Shown: positions 43,824-53,924, numbered from the stretch's first letter. The stretch is 64,000 nucleotides of DNA from Desulfoglaeba alkanexedens ALDC (GCF_005377625.1 NZ_CP040098.1:310001-374000), one strand, 5' to 3'. Numbers and translations are program-made. The notes: generated by a model from the letters alone, not told the origin.

Positions 43824-44042
43824 ATGACCAGAGTCATACAGAGCCGCGCCAAGCCGTCTCCATACCAGGCGAGTGTCCGCCACCCCGTTCCCAATCCCGT
43901 CATGTGCCGGGAAGGACGAGGGGTGAGAAACTTTTCCTGTTTTCATTACGACAGGTGCCTCGACAAGGCGGCGAAAGGGATGTGGAGCGGCTTTACGTGT
44001 CACGAATGCCCGTTCTTTCAAGGCCGCGACGAGCCATCCTGA
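43824..44042 (+). CDS. small cysteine-rich protein of unknown function
   Basis: 72 residues. Five cysteines at 28, 39, 45, 59 and 62 in the pattern C-x10-C-x5-C-x13-C-x2-C; the core reads RNFSCFHYDRCLDKAA, then WSGFTCHECPFF. This resembles short zinc-ribbon-like proteins I remember from Desulfobacterota, all uncharacterised. GGAGGAGGAT lies just before ATG 43824. It has its own -10 element and is followed by a terminator-like hairpin, so it is a single-gene unit pointing away from fusA and towards rplQ. Cytoplasmic; no signal peptide. Confidence 0.72.
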   Translation: MTRVIQSRAKPSPYQASVRHPVPNPVMCREGRGVRNFSCFHYDRCLDKAAKGMWSGFTCHECPFFQGRDEPS

Positions 44043-44070
44043 GCATCCGGCATCATCGGCCTGGAAATAC

Positions 44071-44103
44071 GGAAACCCGCCTTGATCATCCGGGCGGGTT
44101 TCC
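44071..44103. terminator. bidirectional terminator-like hairpin between the cysteine-rich gene and rplQ
   Basis: GGAAACCCGCC (44071-44081) pairs with GGCGGGTTTCC (44093-44103) around an 11-base loop. It lies between two converging genes: 28 bases after the cysteine-rich gene and 88 bases after rplQ, the last gene of the ribosomal string. Confidence 0.65.
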
Positions 44104-44190
44104 CCATTTCGCGGACGCGCCCCCTCGAGACCCCTCCGCCCGATCGTTCGACCGTGGATCATAGGGCAATGCCGACGTCCCTTCCTGCTT

Positions 44191-44598
44191 TCAATCTTTC
44201 GCCGCGGATTGAGAACCTGCCTTGGAACCGACCGGCTTGTCGCCTTCCGGCAGCAGTTCGATCAGGCACATGGGAGCGGCATCCCCCCGCCGGAAACCCA
44301 TCTTGACGATTCGAGTGAACCCACCGGGCCGGTTCTGATACCGTGGCCCCAGTTCGGCGAAGAGCTTATGCACCACACCCTTGTCACGAACCACGGAGAG
44401 TACCTGCCGCCGAGCGTGCAGGTCGCCGCGCTTTCCCAACGTGATCATCCAATCGGTCCAACGGCGCAGTTCCTTCGCCTTCGGCACGGTGGTGTAAATC
44501 CTTTCCTCATCGAGCAGGGAAGTCACCATGTTGCGAAACATGGCGAGGCGGTGACTGGAGTTCCGATTCAGTTTTCTCCCGGATTTCTGGTGCCGCAT
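44191..44598 (-). CDS. rplQ: 50S ribosomal protein L17
   Basis: 135 residues. Typical N terminus [20 protein letters not shown], then [24 protein letters not shown] and the C-terminal [20 protein letters not shown]. It lies near the peptide exit tunnel. It starts two bases after the rpoA stop, the usual rpoA-rplQ end of the alpha operon. The tail [17 protein letters not shown] is a low-complexity extension. Confidence 0.97.
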   Translation of the reverse strand: MRHQKSGRKLNRNSSHRLAMFRNMVTSLLDEERIYTTVPKAKELRRWTDWMITLGKRGDLHARRQVLSVVRDKGVVHKLFAELGPRYQNRPGGFTRIVKMGFRRGDAAPMCLIELLPEGDKPVGSKAGSQSAAKD

Positions 44599-44600
44599 GG

Positions 44601-45611
44601 CTACTCTTCTTCCTTTCTGCGTGCCTCGATCTCTTCCCGACTGGGAAAACTATCCAGTTTCATACCGAGCGACAACCCCATTTCACTGAGGATCTCCTTG
44701 ATTTCGTTAAGCGACTTGCGGCCGAAATTCTTCGTCTTGAGCATCTCGCCTTCCGACTTCTGAACCAATTCTCCGATGTAGCGGATATCGGCGTTCTTGA
44801 GACAATTGGCCGAACGAACCGAGAGTTCCAGTTCATCAACACTCCGGAACAAGTGTTCGTTGAAAGGCGGCTCCTCCTCGGTGTACTCGTCCTCGGAGGG
44901 TTCCACGCCTTCCTCGAAATTGATGAAAACCGACAACTGTTCTTTCAGAATCTTCGCCGCAAAGGCCAGCGCGTCTTCGGGCGTAACGCTGCCATCCGTC
45001 CAGATCTCTATGGTCAGCTTGTCGTAATCGGTGCGCTGTCCGACGCGTGCCTGGGTAACGACGTAATTCACCTTCTGGATCGGCGAATAGACCGCATCAA
45101 TGGGAATCGCCCCGATGGGGAGATCTTCGCTGGTTTCCCAATCCGCAGGCACATAACCTTTGCCATCCTTGACGGTCAATTCCATGCGCAGCTTCCCGTC
45201 CTTGGCAAGGGTACAGATATGCTTTTCCGGGTTGAGCACCTGTAGGCCCGAGTTACCCCGAATGTCGGCGGCGGTGACGACCCCTTCGCCCTCCTTTTCG
45301 ATCAGGAACGTCCTGGGCGTTTCCCCCTTGACCTTCAGGCGGACTTCCTTGAGATTCAAAATGATGTCCGTAACGTCTTCAAGCACCCCGGGCACCGATG
45401 AAAATTCATGGAGGACGCCGTCGATCTTCACGTCCGTAATGGCGGCGCCTCTCAAGGAGGAAAGCAGCGTCCGCCGCAGGGCATTTCCCAGTGTGGTTCC
45501 GAAGCCCCGTTCCAGCGGCTCACAGATGAACTTTCCATGTCGATCGGGTCGTTCTCCCGCTTCCACTTCCAAGCGTTTAGGCCGAATCAAGTCGCGCCAG
45601 TTTTTCTGCAT
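44601..45611 (-). CDS. rpoA: DNA-directed RNA polymerase alpha subunit
   Basis: 336 residues. The N-terminal assembly domain has [26 protein letters not shown] and [22 protein letters not shown], and the C-terminal domain (about 255-325) has [22 protein letters not shown] and [15 protein letters not shown], which contacts upstream promoter DNA and activators. Length is close to the 330 of most proteobacteria. It lies between rpsD (124-base gap) and rplQ, as in the alpha operon. Confidence 0.98.
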   Translation of the reverse strand: MQKNWRDLIRPKRLEVEAGERPDRHGKFICEPLERGFGTTLGNALRRTLLSSLRGAAITDVKIDGVLHEFSSVPGVLEDVTDIILNLKEVRLKVKGETPRTFLIEKEGEGVVTAADIRGNSGLQVLNPEKHICTLAKDGKLRMELTVKDGKGYVPADWETSEDLPIGAIPIDAVYSPIQKVNYVVTQARVGQRTDYDKLTIEIWTDGSVTPEDALAFAAKILKEQLSVFINFEEGVEPSEDEYTEEEPPFNEHLFRSVDELELSVRSANCLKNADIRYIGELVQKSEGEMLKTKNFGRKSLNEIKEILSEMGLSLGMKLDSFPSREEIEARRKEEE

Positions 45612-45735
45612 ATCCTGTCCTCATCTTCCGGAATTGGCTGGAGCCTCCAACGCCCGCTCCAAATCCAAAAATCCGGATCGGGCGCTTCACATCATCCTGC
45701 GCCCGGATCCGGCTATAACTCGCTCAGCGCGTGAA

Positions 45736-46362
45736 TTACTTGGAGTAGAATTCGACGACCAACTGTTCCTGGACGGGCAGATTCATCTCCTCCCGGGTCG
45801 GGATCGACCGGAAGACGCCCTGGAATTTCTCCTTGTCCAGTTCGAGCCAGGCGGGCACCCCACGGCGGGGCACCGCATCCAGGGCTTCCGTGATCGCTCC
45901 GATCTGCCGGCTCTTTTCCCTGACCGCTACCACGTCCCCGGGCTGCAACAGATAGGACGGAATATTGACCTTTCGGCCGTTGACCAGGAAGTGGTTGTGA
46001 CGGACCATCTGCCGGGCCTGGGATCGGGAATTGGCGAACCCGAGCCGATAGACCGTGTTGTCGAGCCGCCGCTCCAAAAGCACGAGGAAGTTGGTACCCG
46101 TCACCCCCTTCTGCCGGTCGGCTTCCTTGAAATAGTTCTTGTACTGTTTTTCCTGCAGCCCGTAGATGCGCTTGATCTTCTGCTTTTCACGCAGCTGCAG
46201 CCCGTAGTTGGACAACTTCCCGCGCCTCTGCCCGTGCTGACCCGGAGGGTAACTCCGGCGTTCGAGTGCACACTTGTCAGAGTAACAACGGTCCCCTTTC
46301 AGGTAGAGCTTCATATTTTCGCGCCGGCACAGCCGGCACACCGGGCCTGTGTTACGAGCCAA
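45736..46362 (-). CDS. rpsD: 30S ribosomal protein S4, zinc-binding form
   Basis: 208 residues. The N terminus [15 protein letters not shown] with a later [12 protein letters not shown] supplies four cysteines of a zinc site, the C+ form. The S4 RNA-binding domain shows [20 protein letters not shown] and [17 protein letters not shown]. The start codon is TTG at 46362, supported by AGGAGG seven bases before it and by the family N terminus. S4 nucleates small-subunit assembly and in E. coli represses the alpha operon; no such pseudoknot was identified here. Confidence 0.97.
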   Translation of the reverse strand: MARNTGPVCRLCRRENMKLYLKGDRCYSDKCALERRSYPPGQHGQRRGKLSNYGLQLREKQKIKRIYGLQEKQYKNYFKEADRQKGVTGTNFLVLLERRLDNTVYRLGFANSRSQARQMVRHNHFLVNGRKVNIPSYLLQPGDVVAVREKSRQIGAITEALDAVPRRGVPAWLELDKEKFQGVFRSIPTREEMNLPVQEQLVVEFYSK

Positions 46363-46422
46363 GTCCTGTCCTCCTGTATGTCCTCGTCGCCCTCAATGCC
46401 AACCCAAAAACCAGCGAACGCC

Positions 46423-46815
46423 TCAAACCCGCCTCCTCTTGGGCGGACGGCAGCCGTTGTGCGGGATGGGCGTCACGTCCCGGATGACGGTGACGTTCAG
46501 ACCGGCGGCCTGCAGGGCCCTGAGCGCGGCCTCCCGCCCCGAACCCGGACCCTTCACGTACACTTCCACGCTCTGGAGTCCGTGTTCCATGGCGGCCTTG
46601 GCGGCGGACTGGGCCGCCACCTGGGCCGCGAAAGGCGTGCTCTTGCGCGATCCCTTGAAACCCTGGCTCCCGCCGCTCGCCCACGATATGGCGTTGCCGC
46701 TGGTATCCGTGATGGTGATCACCGTGTTGTTGAACGTGGAACGAATGTGAGCAATGCCGTTTTGGATATTCTTGCGTTCCTTTTTCTTGCGCGGACCGCC
46801 TTTTGCCTTAGCCAT
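46423..46815 (-). CDS. rpsK: 30S ribosomal protein S11
   Basis: 130 residues. Landmarks [61 protein letters not shown] and the C-terminal [18 protein letters not shown] are diagnostic. It lies in the platform of the small subunit near the E-site codon. 18 bases after rpsM and 60 before rpsD. Confidence 0.98.
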   Translation of the reverse strand: MAKAKGGPRKKKERKNIQNGIAHIRSTFNNTVITITDTSGNAISWASGGSQGFKGSRKSTPFAAQVAAQSAAKAAMEHGLQSVEVYVKGPGSGREAALRALQAAGLNVTVIRDVTPIPHNGCRPPKRRRV

Positions 46816-46833
46816 TTCGCCTCCACCCCGTCT

Positions 46834-47205
46834 CTATTTCTTTCGTTTTCCGATGACCGACCTGCGAGGACCTTTCCGTGTGCGTGCGTTGGTATGCGTT
46901 CGCTGGCCGCGCACCGGCAGGCCGCGCCGGTGACGCAATCCCCGATAACATCCAAGGTCCATCAGGCGCTTGATGTTCATGGACACTTCCGATCGGAGAT
47001 CGCCTTCGACCTTGTAGTTGGCGTCGATCACCTGGCGGATGGCGTTGATTTCCTCTTCCGTCAGATCGTCCGTTTTCACACCGGGGTCAACGTTGGCCTG
47101 TTTCAATATTTTTGCGGACGTCGACCGGCCGATGCCATAGATGTACGTCAGCCCGATCTCGATGCGCTTGTTCTTCGGTAAATCGATGCCTGCGATCCGT
47201 GCCAA
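46834..47205 (-). CDS. rpsM: 30S ribosomal protein S13
   Basis: 123 residues. Landmarks [39 protein letters not shown] and the C-terminal [20 protein letters not shown], then [13 protein letters not shown]. It contacts the P-site tRNA and 16S head. The start is TTG at 47205, supported by GGAGG eight bases before and by the invariant ARIAGI beginning. Follows rpmJ. Confidence 0.97.
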   Translation of the reverse strand: MARIAGIDLPKNKRIEIGLTYIYGIGRSTSAKILKQANVDPGVKTDDLTEEEINAIRQVIDANYKVEGDLRSEVSMNIKRLMDLGCYRGLRHRRGLPVRGQRTHTNARTRKGPRRSVIGKRKK

Positions 47206-47219
47206 AGCCAGCTCCTCCC

Positions 47220-47333
47220 TTAACCCTGTCTCTGTTTGTGCTTCGGATTTTCACAGATGACGCGCACCTGCCCGTGGCGCCGAATGATCTTGCACTTCCG
47301 ACACATGCGCTTCACCGACGCTCGCACTTTCAT
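47220..47333 (-). CDS. rpmJ: 50S ribosomal protein L36, zinc-binding form
   Basis: 37 residues: [20 protein letters not shown] then [13 protein letters not shown]. Cys11, Cys14, Cys27 and the histidine in NPKHK form the zinc site of the C+ form. It is a normal spc-operon end protein. The longer open frame upstream (to 47438) belongs to the infA-rpmJ spacer. It lies 46 bases after infA and 14 before rpsM. Confidence 0.96.
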   Translation of the reverse strand: MKVRASVKRMCRKCKIIRRHGQVRVICENPKHKQRQG

Positions 47334-47379
47334 ATGCACCCGCTCCCTTCGGCAATCGGCATTTGCTGATACACAGCAC

Positions 47380-47601
47380 TCAACCCTTGGAACGATAGAC
47401 GATCCGACCCCGCGTGAGATCATAGGGCGAGAGCTCAACCGTGACCTTGTCCCCGGGCAGAATGCGAATGAAATGCATCCTCATCTTCCCGGAAATGTGC
47501 GCGAGAACTCTATGGCCATTCTCAAGCTCCACACGAAACATGGCGTTCGGAAGGGGCTCGATGACGGTGCCTTCCACCTCAATCGCGTCTTCTTTGGCCA
47601 T
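47380..47601 (-). CDS. infA: translation initiation factor IF-1
   Basis: 73 residues, a single S1-type OB fold: [60 protein letters not shown] and [13 protein letters not shown]. It occupies the A site during initiation. It has its own promoter (47663-47691) in the space after map, so infA-rpmJ-rpsM-rpsK-rpsD-rpoA-rplQ may be transcribed at higher level than secY-adk-map. Confidence 0.98.
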   Translation of the reverse strand: MAKEDAIEVEGTVIEPLPNAMFRVELENGHRVLAHISGKMRMHFIRILPGDKVTVELSPYDLTRGRIVYRSKG

Positions 47602-47662
47602 ATGGATATCTTTCTCTCAGATTCTGATAGCTTAGCAGAAAAGCTCTCTTCAGAAGCGATGC

Positions 47663-47691
47663 ATTATATACAGTGCTCCGCCGGCTGTAAA
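47663..47691 (-). promoter_or_regulatory. promoter of infA and the alpha-operon genes
   Basis: On the minus strand, -35 TTTACA (47691-47686), 17-base spacer, -10 TATAAT (47668-47663). The start would be near 47656, leaving about 55 bases of leader before infA. Part of the -35 region lies at the map stop codon. Confidence 0.78.
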
Positions 47692-47696
47692 GCTCT

Positions 47697-48446
47697 TTAG
47701 AGGACCGTCAGGATTTCGGGGCCGTTTTCGGTGATCGCCACCGTGTGTTCGTAGTGCGCCGACAGCTTCCGGTCCCGCGTGACCGCCGTCCACCCATCCT
47801 CCAGAATTTCGATTTCCGGTCCTCCCTCGTTGATCATCGGTTCGATGGCGATCACCATTCCGGGCTTGAGTTTCACGCCCCTGCCCGGAGGCCCATAATT
47901 GGGAATCTGAGGGCTCTCATGGAGGCTCTTTCCAATCCCATGGCCCACGAATTCTCTGACCACTGAATACCCGTGGTGTTCCACATGAGCCTGAACCGCA
48001 TGGGAGATATCCGAAAGCCGATTGCCCGGGACCGCCTTTTCAATGGCCTTCCCTAGGGATTCCTGGGTCACCCGGCACAGACGGCGCGCGGCTTCGGAGA
48101 CGTCTCCCACGGCTACGGTCACCGCCGCATCCCCATAGTAGCCGTCCAGAAGAATCCCGTAATCCACACTGATGATGTCTCCTTCCACCAGCTCGCGTTT
48201 CCTGGACGGCATCCCGTGGACGATTTCTTCATTTATGGATGTGCACAGCGCGTACGGGAACCCATGATAGCCCTTGAAGGCCGGGACCGCCCCGTACTTT
48301 GCGGCCAGTTCCTCACTCAACGCATCCAGTTCCCAGGTGGTGACCCCCGGCCGAACACGCTCCTTCACCGCTTCGAGAACCTCCGCCACGATCAGGCAGG
48401 AGCGCCGGATCTTCTCAATTTCGCGTTTGGACTTGAGAATGATCAT
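47697..48446 (-). CDS. map: methionine aminopeptidase, type I
   Basis: 249 residues. Removes the initiator methionine. The five metal ligands are seen in ISVDYGILLDGYYGDAAVTV (two aspartates), HGIGKSLHESPQIPNYG (His), GMVIAIEPMIN (Glu) and SAHYEHTVAITENG (Glu). HGMPSRKRELVEGD and GYHGFPYALCTSINEEIVHG are family markers. It starts nine bases after adk, with GAGGCGTTTT before the ATG. Confidence 0.97.
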   Translation of the reverse strand: MIILKSKREIEKIRRSCLIVAEVLEAVKERVRPGVTTWELDALSEELAAKYGAVPAFKGYHGFPYALCTSINEEIVHGMPSRKRELVEGDIISVDYGILLDGYYGDAAVTVAVGDVSEAARRLCRVTQESLGKAIEKAVPGNRLSDISHAVQAHVEHHGYSVVREFVGHGIGKSLHESPQIPNYGPPGRGVKLKPGMVIAIEPMINEGGPEIEILEDGWTAVTRDRKLSAHYEHTVAITENGPEILTVL

Positions 48447-48455
48447 AAAACGCCT

Positions 48456-49097
48456 CTACCCCAGCACCGCGACGATTCGACCGAAAATCTCGTCGATATC
48501 CCCCACACCGTCGATCCGGCGCAGCTTGCCCTGATTGTCGTAATAGTTGATCAAGGGCTCCGTCTGGTCCGAGTAAACCTTGAGTCGCGAGGTCACCGTC
48601 TGCACGTTGTCGTCGTCGCGCTGGTAGAGTTCGCCGCCGCACTTGTCGCAGATCCCGTCCTTTTTGGGCGGATCGAACTTCACGTGGTAGCCCGCTCCGC
48701 ATTCACGGCACGTGCGCCGCCCGGTCAGGCGTTCCACCAGCTCGTCGTTGGGGACCTCGATGCAGACCACATGGTCGATCTTCTGGCCCAGTTGGTCAAG
48801 CATGCCGTCGAGCGCTTCAGCCTGGCTCACATTCCTGGGAAACCCGTCCAACATGTAACCCTTGGCGCAATCGCCCTGTTGAATCCGTTCCTTAACCAGC
48901 CCGATCACCACGCTGTCGGGAACCAGTTCCCCTTTATCCATGTATTTCTTGGCCTCCAGCCCCAAGGGGGTTCCCGCCTTGAGGGCTGCCCGGAGCATGT
49001 CGCCGGTTGAAATCTGGGGAATCCCGTACTTGTCGATCAGCCTCTTGGCCTGCGTTCCTTTTCCGGCTCCCGGGGGACCCAACAAGATGATGTTCAT
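48456..49097 (-). CDS. adk: adenylate kinase with zinc-type lid
   Basis: 213 residues. Phosphate loop LLGPPGAGKGTQAKRL (about 4-19), NMP-binding region QISTGDMLRAALKAGTPLG, DGFPRNVSQAEALD, and a LID with four cysteines (CRECGAGYH and CDKCGGELYQR) that bind zinc, as in Gram-positive and Desulfobacterota enzymes. ATG 49097 matches the family start and has GGGAGGAGAGAGGC before it; the longer frame to 49166 is spurious. It keeps ATP, ADP and AMP in balance. It lies between secY and map. Confidence 0.97.
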   Translation of the reverse strand: MNIILLGPPGAGKGTQAKRLIDKYGIPQISTGDMLRAALKAGTPLGLEAKKYMDKGELVPDSVVIGLVKERIQQGDCAKGYMLDGFPRNVSQAEALDGMLDQLGQKIDHVVCIEVPNDELVERLTGRRTCRECGAGYHVKFDPPKKDGICDKCGGELYQRDDDNVQTVTSRLKVYSDQTEPLINYYDNQGKLRRIDGVGDIDEIFGRIVAVLG

Positions 49098-49214
49098 GCC
49101 TCTCTCCTCCCTTCCGCAACTCCGACTGGTTACCTGCTGCCTTCCACCCCTCCCCCACAAAAGCACGAGGAGTCCTCCGACTCCTCATGAGCATTCCCTT
49201 TCCCAAATCCAGCA

Positions 49215-50522
49215 TCATCGCCGGCCCTTGACTCTCCCCTTCTTGAGAAATCCCTCGTAGTGCCGGCTCAACATGTGAGCCTCGATCTGAGCCACCGTAT
49301 CCATCGCTACGCCCACCACGATAAGGAGCGCAGTCCCACCGAAGTAGAAGGGCACGTTGAATTCTTGGATCAGAACCGTCGGCAGCACGCAGACCGCCGA
49401 TACGTAAAGGGCGCCTCCGAGCGTGATGCGGCTCAACACCCGGTCGATGAATTCCGCGGTGGAATGCCCGGGCCGGATGCCGGGAATGAATCCGCCGTAC
49501 TTTTTCATGTTCTCGGCCACATCCACCGGATTGAACACGATGGCCGTATAAAAGTAACAGAAGAAGATGATGAAGCCCACGTACAGGATGTTGTAGAGCC
49601 AATGTCCGGGAGTCAAGGTCCGGGCCACCGCTTCCATCCACGGCGTCTTGATGAAGTTGGCGATGGTGGCCGGAAACATGATGATCGATGACGCGAAGAT
49701 CGGCGGAATGACCCCGGCGGTGTTGATCTTGAGGGGCAGGTGCGTGCTCTGGCCGCCGTACATACGCCTGCCCACCACCCGCTTCGCATATTGGACCGGA
49801 ATCCTCCTCTGGCCCCGCTCCATAAAGATGATGGCCCCCACGATCACCACCATGGCCACTAGAAGGATCAAGGCGACAAACACGCTCATTTCACCGGTCT
49901 GGATGAGCCGTACGGTGTTGACCACCGCTCCCGGCATCCCGGCCACGATTCCGGCGAAGATGATGAGCGAAATCCCGTTTCCGATTCCCCGCTCGGTGAT
50001 CTGTTCCCCGAGCCACATGATGAACGCCGTCCCCGCCGTCAGGGTGATCACGGTGATCAGACGGAAACCCCAGCCCGGATAGATCACCACGGATTCCCCG
50101 CCGGGACCCGTCATCCCCTCAAGGCCGAAGGCGATCCCGAAGCCCTGGATGATGCTCAACAGCACCGTACCGTAGCGCGTGTACTGAGTGATCTTCTTCC
50201 GCCCGGCTTCCCCTTCCTTCTTCAGCTGTTCCAGGTGCGGGATCACCACCGTGAGGAGCTGCAGAATGATCGAGGCGCTGATGTAAGGCATGATGCCGAG
50301 CGCGAACACCGAAAGCCTTTCCAGGGCTCCCCCTGAAAACATGTTGAACAGACCGAGGAGTGTGCCCTGCGCGGCCCCGAAAAAGGCCGCGAGCGCTTCG
50401 CCGTTGATTCCCGGAGTGGGGATGAACACCCCGATCCGGTAAACGGCAAGGAGAAGCAACGTGGTCCCGACCCGCTTCTTGAGCTCGGGGATCTTTCCTA
50501 TGTTTTGAAAACCCGTCAGCAC
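49215..50522 (-). CDS. secY: preprotein translocase subunit SecY
   Basis: 435 residues, ten membrane segments. It is the pore of the Sec translocon. Landmarks [94 protein letters not shown] and the C-terminal [20 protein letters not shown]. The start is GTG at 50522 with AAGGAATAATCC before it, three bases after the rplO stop. Confidence 0.97.
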   Translation of the reverse strand: MLTGFQNIGKIPELKKRVGTTLLLLAVYRIGVFIPTPGINGEALAAFFGAAQGTLLGLFNMFSGGALERLSVFALGIMPYISASIILQLLTVVIPHLEQLKKEGEAGRKKITQYTRYGTVLLSIIQGFGIAFGLEGMTGPGGESVVIYPGWGFRLITVITLTAGTAFIMWLGEQITERGIGNGISLIIFAGIVAGMPGAVVNTVRLIQTGEMSVFVALILLVAMVVIVGAIIFMERGQRRIPVQYAKRVVGRRMYGGQSTHLPLKINTAGVIPPIFASSIIMFPATIANFIKTPWMEAVARTLTPGHWLYNILYVGFIIFFCYFYTAIVFNPVDVAENMKKYGGFIPGIRPGHSTAEFIDRVLSRITLGGALYVSAVCVLPTVLIQEFNVPFYFGGTALLIVVGVAMDTVAQIEAHMLSRHYEGFLKKGRVKGRR

Positions 50523-50525
50523 GGA

Positions 50526-50981
50526 TTATTCCTTTTTGACTGGGATCAACTGGACCTGCCCACCGGCTGCACGAACCTTCTCCACCGCCGACGCGCTCGC
50601 CCGGTGAACGCGCACCGTAACCGGACGGTCCAGGCTTCCGGATCCGAGGAGTTTCACCGGAGCGTCGGCCTTGGAAATCAGCCCCGCCCTCGCCAGCTCC
50701 ACCGGCCCAACCTCACTGCCTTCGGCAAACCGCCCCAGAGCTTCAACATTGACGATGCTGTACGCCTCGCGGAAGATATTGGTGAATCCACGCTTGGGCA
50801 CCCGGCGCTGCAACGGCATCTGGCCCCCTTCGAACCATGGAGCCGTCCCGCCCCCGGCCCGGGATTTCTGGCCTTTGTTCCCTCTACCGGCCGTCTTGCC
50901 GAGCCCGGATCCATTGCCGCGTCCAACTCTCTTTGCTTTTCGCCTCGCCCCCGGGACGGGAGCCAGTTCATTCAGCCTCAT
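50526..50981 (-). CDS. rplO: 50S ribosomal protein L15
   Basis: 151 residues. Basic N-terminal tail LNELAPVPGARRKAKRVGRG, then GSGLGKTAGRGNKGQKSRAG, FEGGQMPLQRRVPKRGFTNI and the C-terminal KVRAAGGQVQLIPVKKE. Late-assembly protein of the large subunit. GGAGATAATC precedes the ATG; it lies between rpmD and secY. Confidence 0.97.
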   Translation of the reverse strand: MRLNELAPVPGARRKAKRVGRGNGSGLGKTAGRGNKGQKSRAGGGTAPWFEGGQMPLQRRVPKRGFTNIFREAYSIVNVEALGRFAEGSEVGPVELARAGLISKADAPVKLLGSGSLDRPVTVRVHRASASAVEKVRAAGGQVQLIPVKKE

Positions 50982-51015
50982 GATTATCTCCAGCTCGTGG
51001 CTTTGGATGTTGCGG

Positions 51016-51198
51016 CTAGGCTTCCCGCACCTCGACCAGGTGGTTCACCTTCACCACCGCACCCACGATCGGGGGGGTCGCATATAGCGTCACTTCCCTG
51101 TTGAGCCTGGTCAGTCCCAAGGCCTTCAGGATCTTTCGATGCTTCTCGGGCCTGCCGATGGGACTCCGCACCAGCTTGACTTTGATGGCCTGTGCCAT
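51016..51198 (-). CDS. rpmD: 50S ribosomal protein L30
   Basis: 60 residues: IKVKLVRSPIGRPEKHRKIL, KALGLTRLNREVTLYATPPI, VGAVVKVNHLVEVREA. Standard size and the invariant LVRSPIG start. AGGAGTGAGGGC precedes the ATG. It lies 21 bases after rpsE in the usual spc order. Confidence 0.97.
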   Translation of the reverse strand: MAQAIKVKLVRSPIGRPEKHRKILKALGLTRLNREVTLYATPPIVGAVVKVNHLVEVREA

Positions 51199-51219
51199 GC
51201 CCTCACTCCTTTTCCGCCT

Positions 51220-51720
51220 CTAGGCACGCAGTTCCTGCGGTTCCCGCCCCCGGGTCCTGCCGATCGCTTCCGCACTCCTCAGCTGCCTCAGTCCTCCCAG
51301 CGTCGCTTTCACCACGTTGTGCGGGTTCCTAGACCCGATGCATTTGGTGAGCACGTCGCGGACGCCCGCCGCTTCCATCACCGCGCGAACCGCCCCGCCG
51401 GCGATCACACCGGTTCCCGGCGACGCCGGCTTCAACACCACACTGGAGGCCCCGAACCGGCCGAGGACGTCATGGGGGATAGTGCCGTCCATCAGGGGCA
51501 CCTCAAACATGTCCCGCTTCGCGGTATCAAGTCCCTTTCGGATGGCTTCCGGGACTTCGTTGGCCTTACCGAGTCCGAAGCCGACCCGTCCGTTGCCGTC
51601 GCCGACCACGACGATGGCGCTGAAGGAAAACCGCCGGCCGCCCTTGACCACCTTCGCCACTCGGCTGATATGGACGATTTTGTCGATGATCTGCGTTTCG
51701 CTGGATTCAAATGCTGCCAA
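51220..51720 (-). CDS. rpsE: 30S ribosomal protein S5
   Basis: 166 residues. Double-stranded RNA-binding N-terminal part [40 protein letters not shown], then [20 protein letters not shown] and the C-terminal [18 protein letters not shown]. It guards decoding accuracy and mRNA entry. The start is TTG at 51720, supported by GGGGAGG seven bases before. A TTG here shortens the acidic N terminus compared with some relatives. Confidence 0.96.
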   Translation of the reverse strand: MAAFESSETQIIDKIVHISRVAKVVKGGRRFSFSAIVVVGDGNGRVGFGLGKANEVPEAIRKGLDTAKRDMFEVPLMDGTIPHDVLGRFGASSVVLKPASPGTGVIAGGAVRAVMEAAGVRDVLTKCIGSRNPHNVVKATLGGLRQLRSAEAIGRTRGREPQELRA

Positions 51721-51750
51721 GATCGAGCCTCCCCCTGGCTTGTGAGTATC

Positions 51751-52122
51751 CTAGAAGTCCAATCCCGCCTTGCGGGCGCCGTCAGCGACAGCCCGAATGC
51801 GGCCGTGATAAATGAAGCCGTTCCGGTCGAAGACCACCTGCCGGATGCCACGTTCCATGGCTTCCCTGGCGATTCGTTCGCCCACCCGTTCGGCGCTTTG
51901 CACCTTGCCCCCGGACTTCTCATCCAAGTCCGGATCCTTGAGCAACGTTGACGACGCAGCCAGCGTAACACCCCGGGTATCGTCGATGATCTGAGCGTAG
52001 ATGTGCTTGGCGCTCCGGAACACGGTGAGACGCGGTCGATCGGGGGTTCCCTTGACCTTCGTTCGGATGCGCTTCTTCCGTTTCAGTCGAGCCTGTTCCC
52101 GCGGATTCTTTTTCGATGTCAT
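51751..52122 (-). CDS. rplR: 50S ribosomal protein L18
   Basis: 123 residues. Basic tail [20 protein letters not shown], then [60 protein letters not shown] and [20 protein letters not shown]. It binds 5S rRNA. 17 bases after rplF. Confidence 0.97.
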   Translation of the reverse strand: MTSKKNPREQARLKRKKRIRTKVKGTPDRPRLTVFRSAKHIYAQIIDDTRGVTLAASSTLLKDPDLDEKSGGKVQSAERVGERIAREAMERGIRQVVFDRNGFIYHGRIRAVADGARKAGLDF

Positions 52123-52139
52123 GTCAGCCTTCCTTCGCC

Positions 52140-52682
52140 CTACTTCTTGGCGCCGGCCTTGCCCGCCTTCCGCCGCACGGTTTCATTGGCGTAACGAATG
52201 CCCTTTCCCTTGTAGGGTTCGACCGGCCGCAACGCCCGAATCTTCGCCGCGGTCTCCCCCAAGAGTTCCCGATCAATGCCTTCCAGCCCGATGACCGTCT
52301 GCTTTTCGACCTTGGCGGTCACCCCTTCGGGCAGCTCGTACTGGACCGGGTGGGAATAGCCGAGCGTCAGCGTGAGGATGTTCCCGCTTGCATCCGCCCG
52401 GTATCCGATGCCGTGTATCTCCAGCACCTTCCGAAAGCCCTCGCTCACCCCGGTGACCATGTTGCCCACCAGAGCTCGCATCAGGCCGTGCATGGCCCTC
52501 GACCGGCGCGATTCGTCGCGCCGGAGCACCATGAGGCTGCCGCCGTCCAGCTGGACGTCGATCTCCGGCGGAATCTCTCGGCTCAACGACCCCCTAGGCC
52601 CGTTCACCCTCACCACGGTCCCTTCCCTCTGGACCGTAACCCCCTGGGGGATTTTGATCGGGTTCTTCCCCACTCGAGACAT
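52140..52682 (-). CDS. rplF: 50S ribosomal protein L6
   Basis: 180 residues: [40 protein letters not shown], the GYRAD and [20 protein letters not shown] region, and the C-terminal [20 protein letters not shown]. It lies near the factor-binding site of the large subunit. It follows rpsH by 61 bases. Confidence 0.97.
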   Translation of the reverse strand: MSRVGKNPIKIPQGVTVQREGTVVRVNGPRGSLSREIPPEIDVQLDGGSLMVLRRDESRRSRAMHGLMRALVGNMVTGVSEGFRKVLEIHGIGYRADASGNILTLTLGYSHPVQYELPEGVTAKVEKQTVIGLEGIDRELLGETAAKIRALRPVEPYKGKGIRYANETVRRKAGKAGAKK

Positions 52683-52743
52683 AACCAGACTCCCTCCCTG
52701 AAAAAACCGCCGGCGCCGCTTTGCGCCGCAGCGGGGCTCACCG

Positions 52744-53142
52744 CTACCACACGGAACAGAGCACTTCCCCGCCCACTCGGTTGGCGCGCGCGTCCCGGTC
52801 GGTCATGATCCCCTTCGACGTCGACAGGATGGCGATACCCAAGCCGTTAAGCACCTTCGGGATTTCATCGTGGCCCACGTAGACCCGGCGGCTCGGCTTG
52901 CTGATCCGTTCCATACCGGTCACCGCCGCTTCCCGATCGGTGCTGTATCTCAGGTGGACCCTGAGCACCCCCTGCTTGTTGTCCTTGATGAGCTTGTAAT
53001 GCTTGATGTAGCCCTCTTCCTTCAGGATCCGGGCGAGTTCCGTCTTGAGCCGCGACGCCGGGATGTCCACCTTGTCGAATCGAGCCCGCTGCCCGTTTTT
53101 GATCCTGTTCAAGAAATCGGCGATCGGGTCCGTCATAGCCAT
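52744..53142 (-). CDS. rpsH: 30S ribosomal protein S8
   Basis: 132 residues: [20 protein letters not shown] near the start, [20 protein letters not shown], and the C-terminal [20 protein letters not shown], then [11 protein letters not shown]. It binds the central domain of 16S rRNA and in E. coli represses the spc operon through a site near rplE; no such site was checked here. GGAGACCTGATCT precedes the ATG. Confidence 0.97.
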   Translation of the reverse strand: MAMTDPIADFLNRIKNGQRARFDKVDIPASRLKTELARILKEEGYIKHYKLIKDNKQGVLRVHLRYSTDREAAVTGMERISKPSRRVYVGHDEIPKVLNGLGIAILSTSKGIMTDRDARANRVGGEVLCSVW

Positions 53143-53177
53143 AGATCAGGTCTCCTTCTCATCCTCTCCCGCGAGTC

Positions 53178-53363
53178 TTACCAGCTCGACTTCACCACCC
53201 CGGGCAGCTCGCCGTTGAGCGACATCTTCCGAAAGCAGATGCGGCACATTCCGAACTTCCTGAGGTAGGCCCGGGGCCGACCACAAAGAGGGCATCGGTT
53301 GTAAGCCCTGACGCGGAACTTGGGCGTTCGCGTCGCTTTAGCAATCATGGATTTCTTCGCCAC
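53178..53363 (-). CDS. rpsN: 30S ribosomal protein S14, zinc-binding type Z
   Basis: 61 residues, the short zinc form: [40 protein letters not shown] and [20 protein letters not shown]. Two CxxC pairs (CPLC and CRIC) bind zinc. The start is GTG at 53363, which fits AAGGAG six bases before it and the family start; the frame from 53381 adds six odd residues. It follows rplE by 21 bases. Confidence 0.96.
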   Translation of the reverse strand: MAKKSMIAKATRTPKFRVRAYNRCPLCGRPRAYLRKFGMCRICFRKMSLNGELPGVVKSSW

Positions 53364-53384
53364 AAAACACTCCTTGTCCAAGGC

Positions 53385-53924
53385 CTATTTCTTGAAGGGC
53401 ATGCCCATGAGCTGCAAGAGAAGACGGGCCTCATCGTCGGTTTCCGCCGTGGTAACGATGGAGATGTTCATGCCCTTGATCTTGTCGATCTTGTCGTAGT
53501 CGATTTCCGGAAAGATGATCTGTTCCTTCACCCCCAGCGTATAGTTGCCGCGGCCGTCGAACGCCTTGGGGGACACCCCGCGGAAATCCCTCACCCGGGG
53601 CAAGGCCACGTTGACCAGCTTGTCGTAAAAATCGTACATGCGGTTCGCGCGCAGGGTCACCATGCAGCCGATGGGCATCCCTTTTCTCAGTTTGAAAGCG
53701 GCGATACTCTGGCGCGCCCGCGTCACCACCGGTTTCTGCCCGCTGATGAGCGCCAGTTCTTCGGCGGCCGAATCCAGAATCTTGATGTTCTGGATCGCTT
53801 CACCGAGCCCCATGTTCAGCACGATCTTGCTCAACCTGGGAATCTGCATCGGGCTTTTGTACTTGAAGGTTTCCGCCAGCTTGGGCGCCACTTCCTGAGT
53901 GTAAAACTCGCGCAATCGTGCCAT
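53385..53924 (-). CDS. rplE: 50S ribosomal protein L5
   Basis: 179 residues: [80 protein letters not shown] and the C-terminal [20 protein letters not shown]. It binds 5S rRNA and touches the P-site tRNA. GGAGGCGTTAG precedes the ATG. Confidence 0.97.
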   Translation of the reverse strand: MARLREFYTQEVAPKLAETFKYKSPMQIPRLSKIVLNMGLGEAIQNIKILDSAAEELALISGQKPVVTRARQSIAAFKLRKGMPIGCMVTLRANRMYDFYDKLVNVALPRVRDFRGVSPKAFDGRGNYTLGVKEQIIFPEIDYDKIDKIKGMNISIVTTAETDDEARLLLQLMGMPFKK

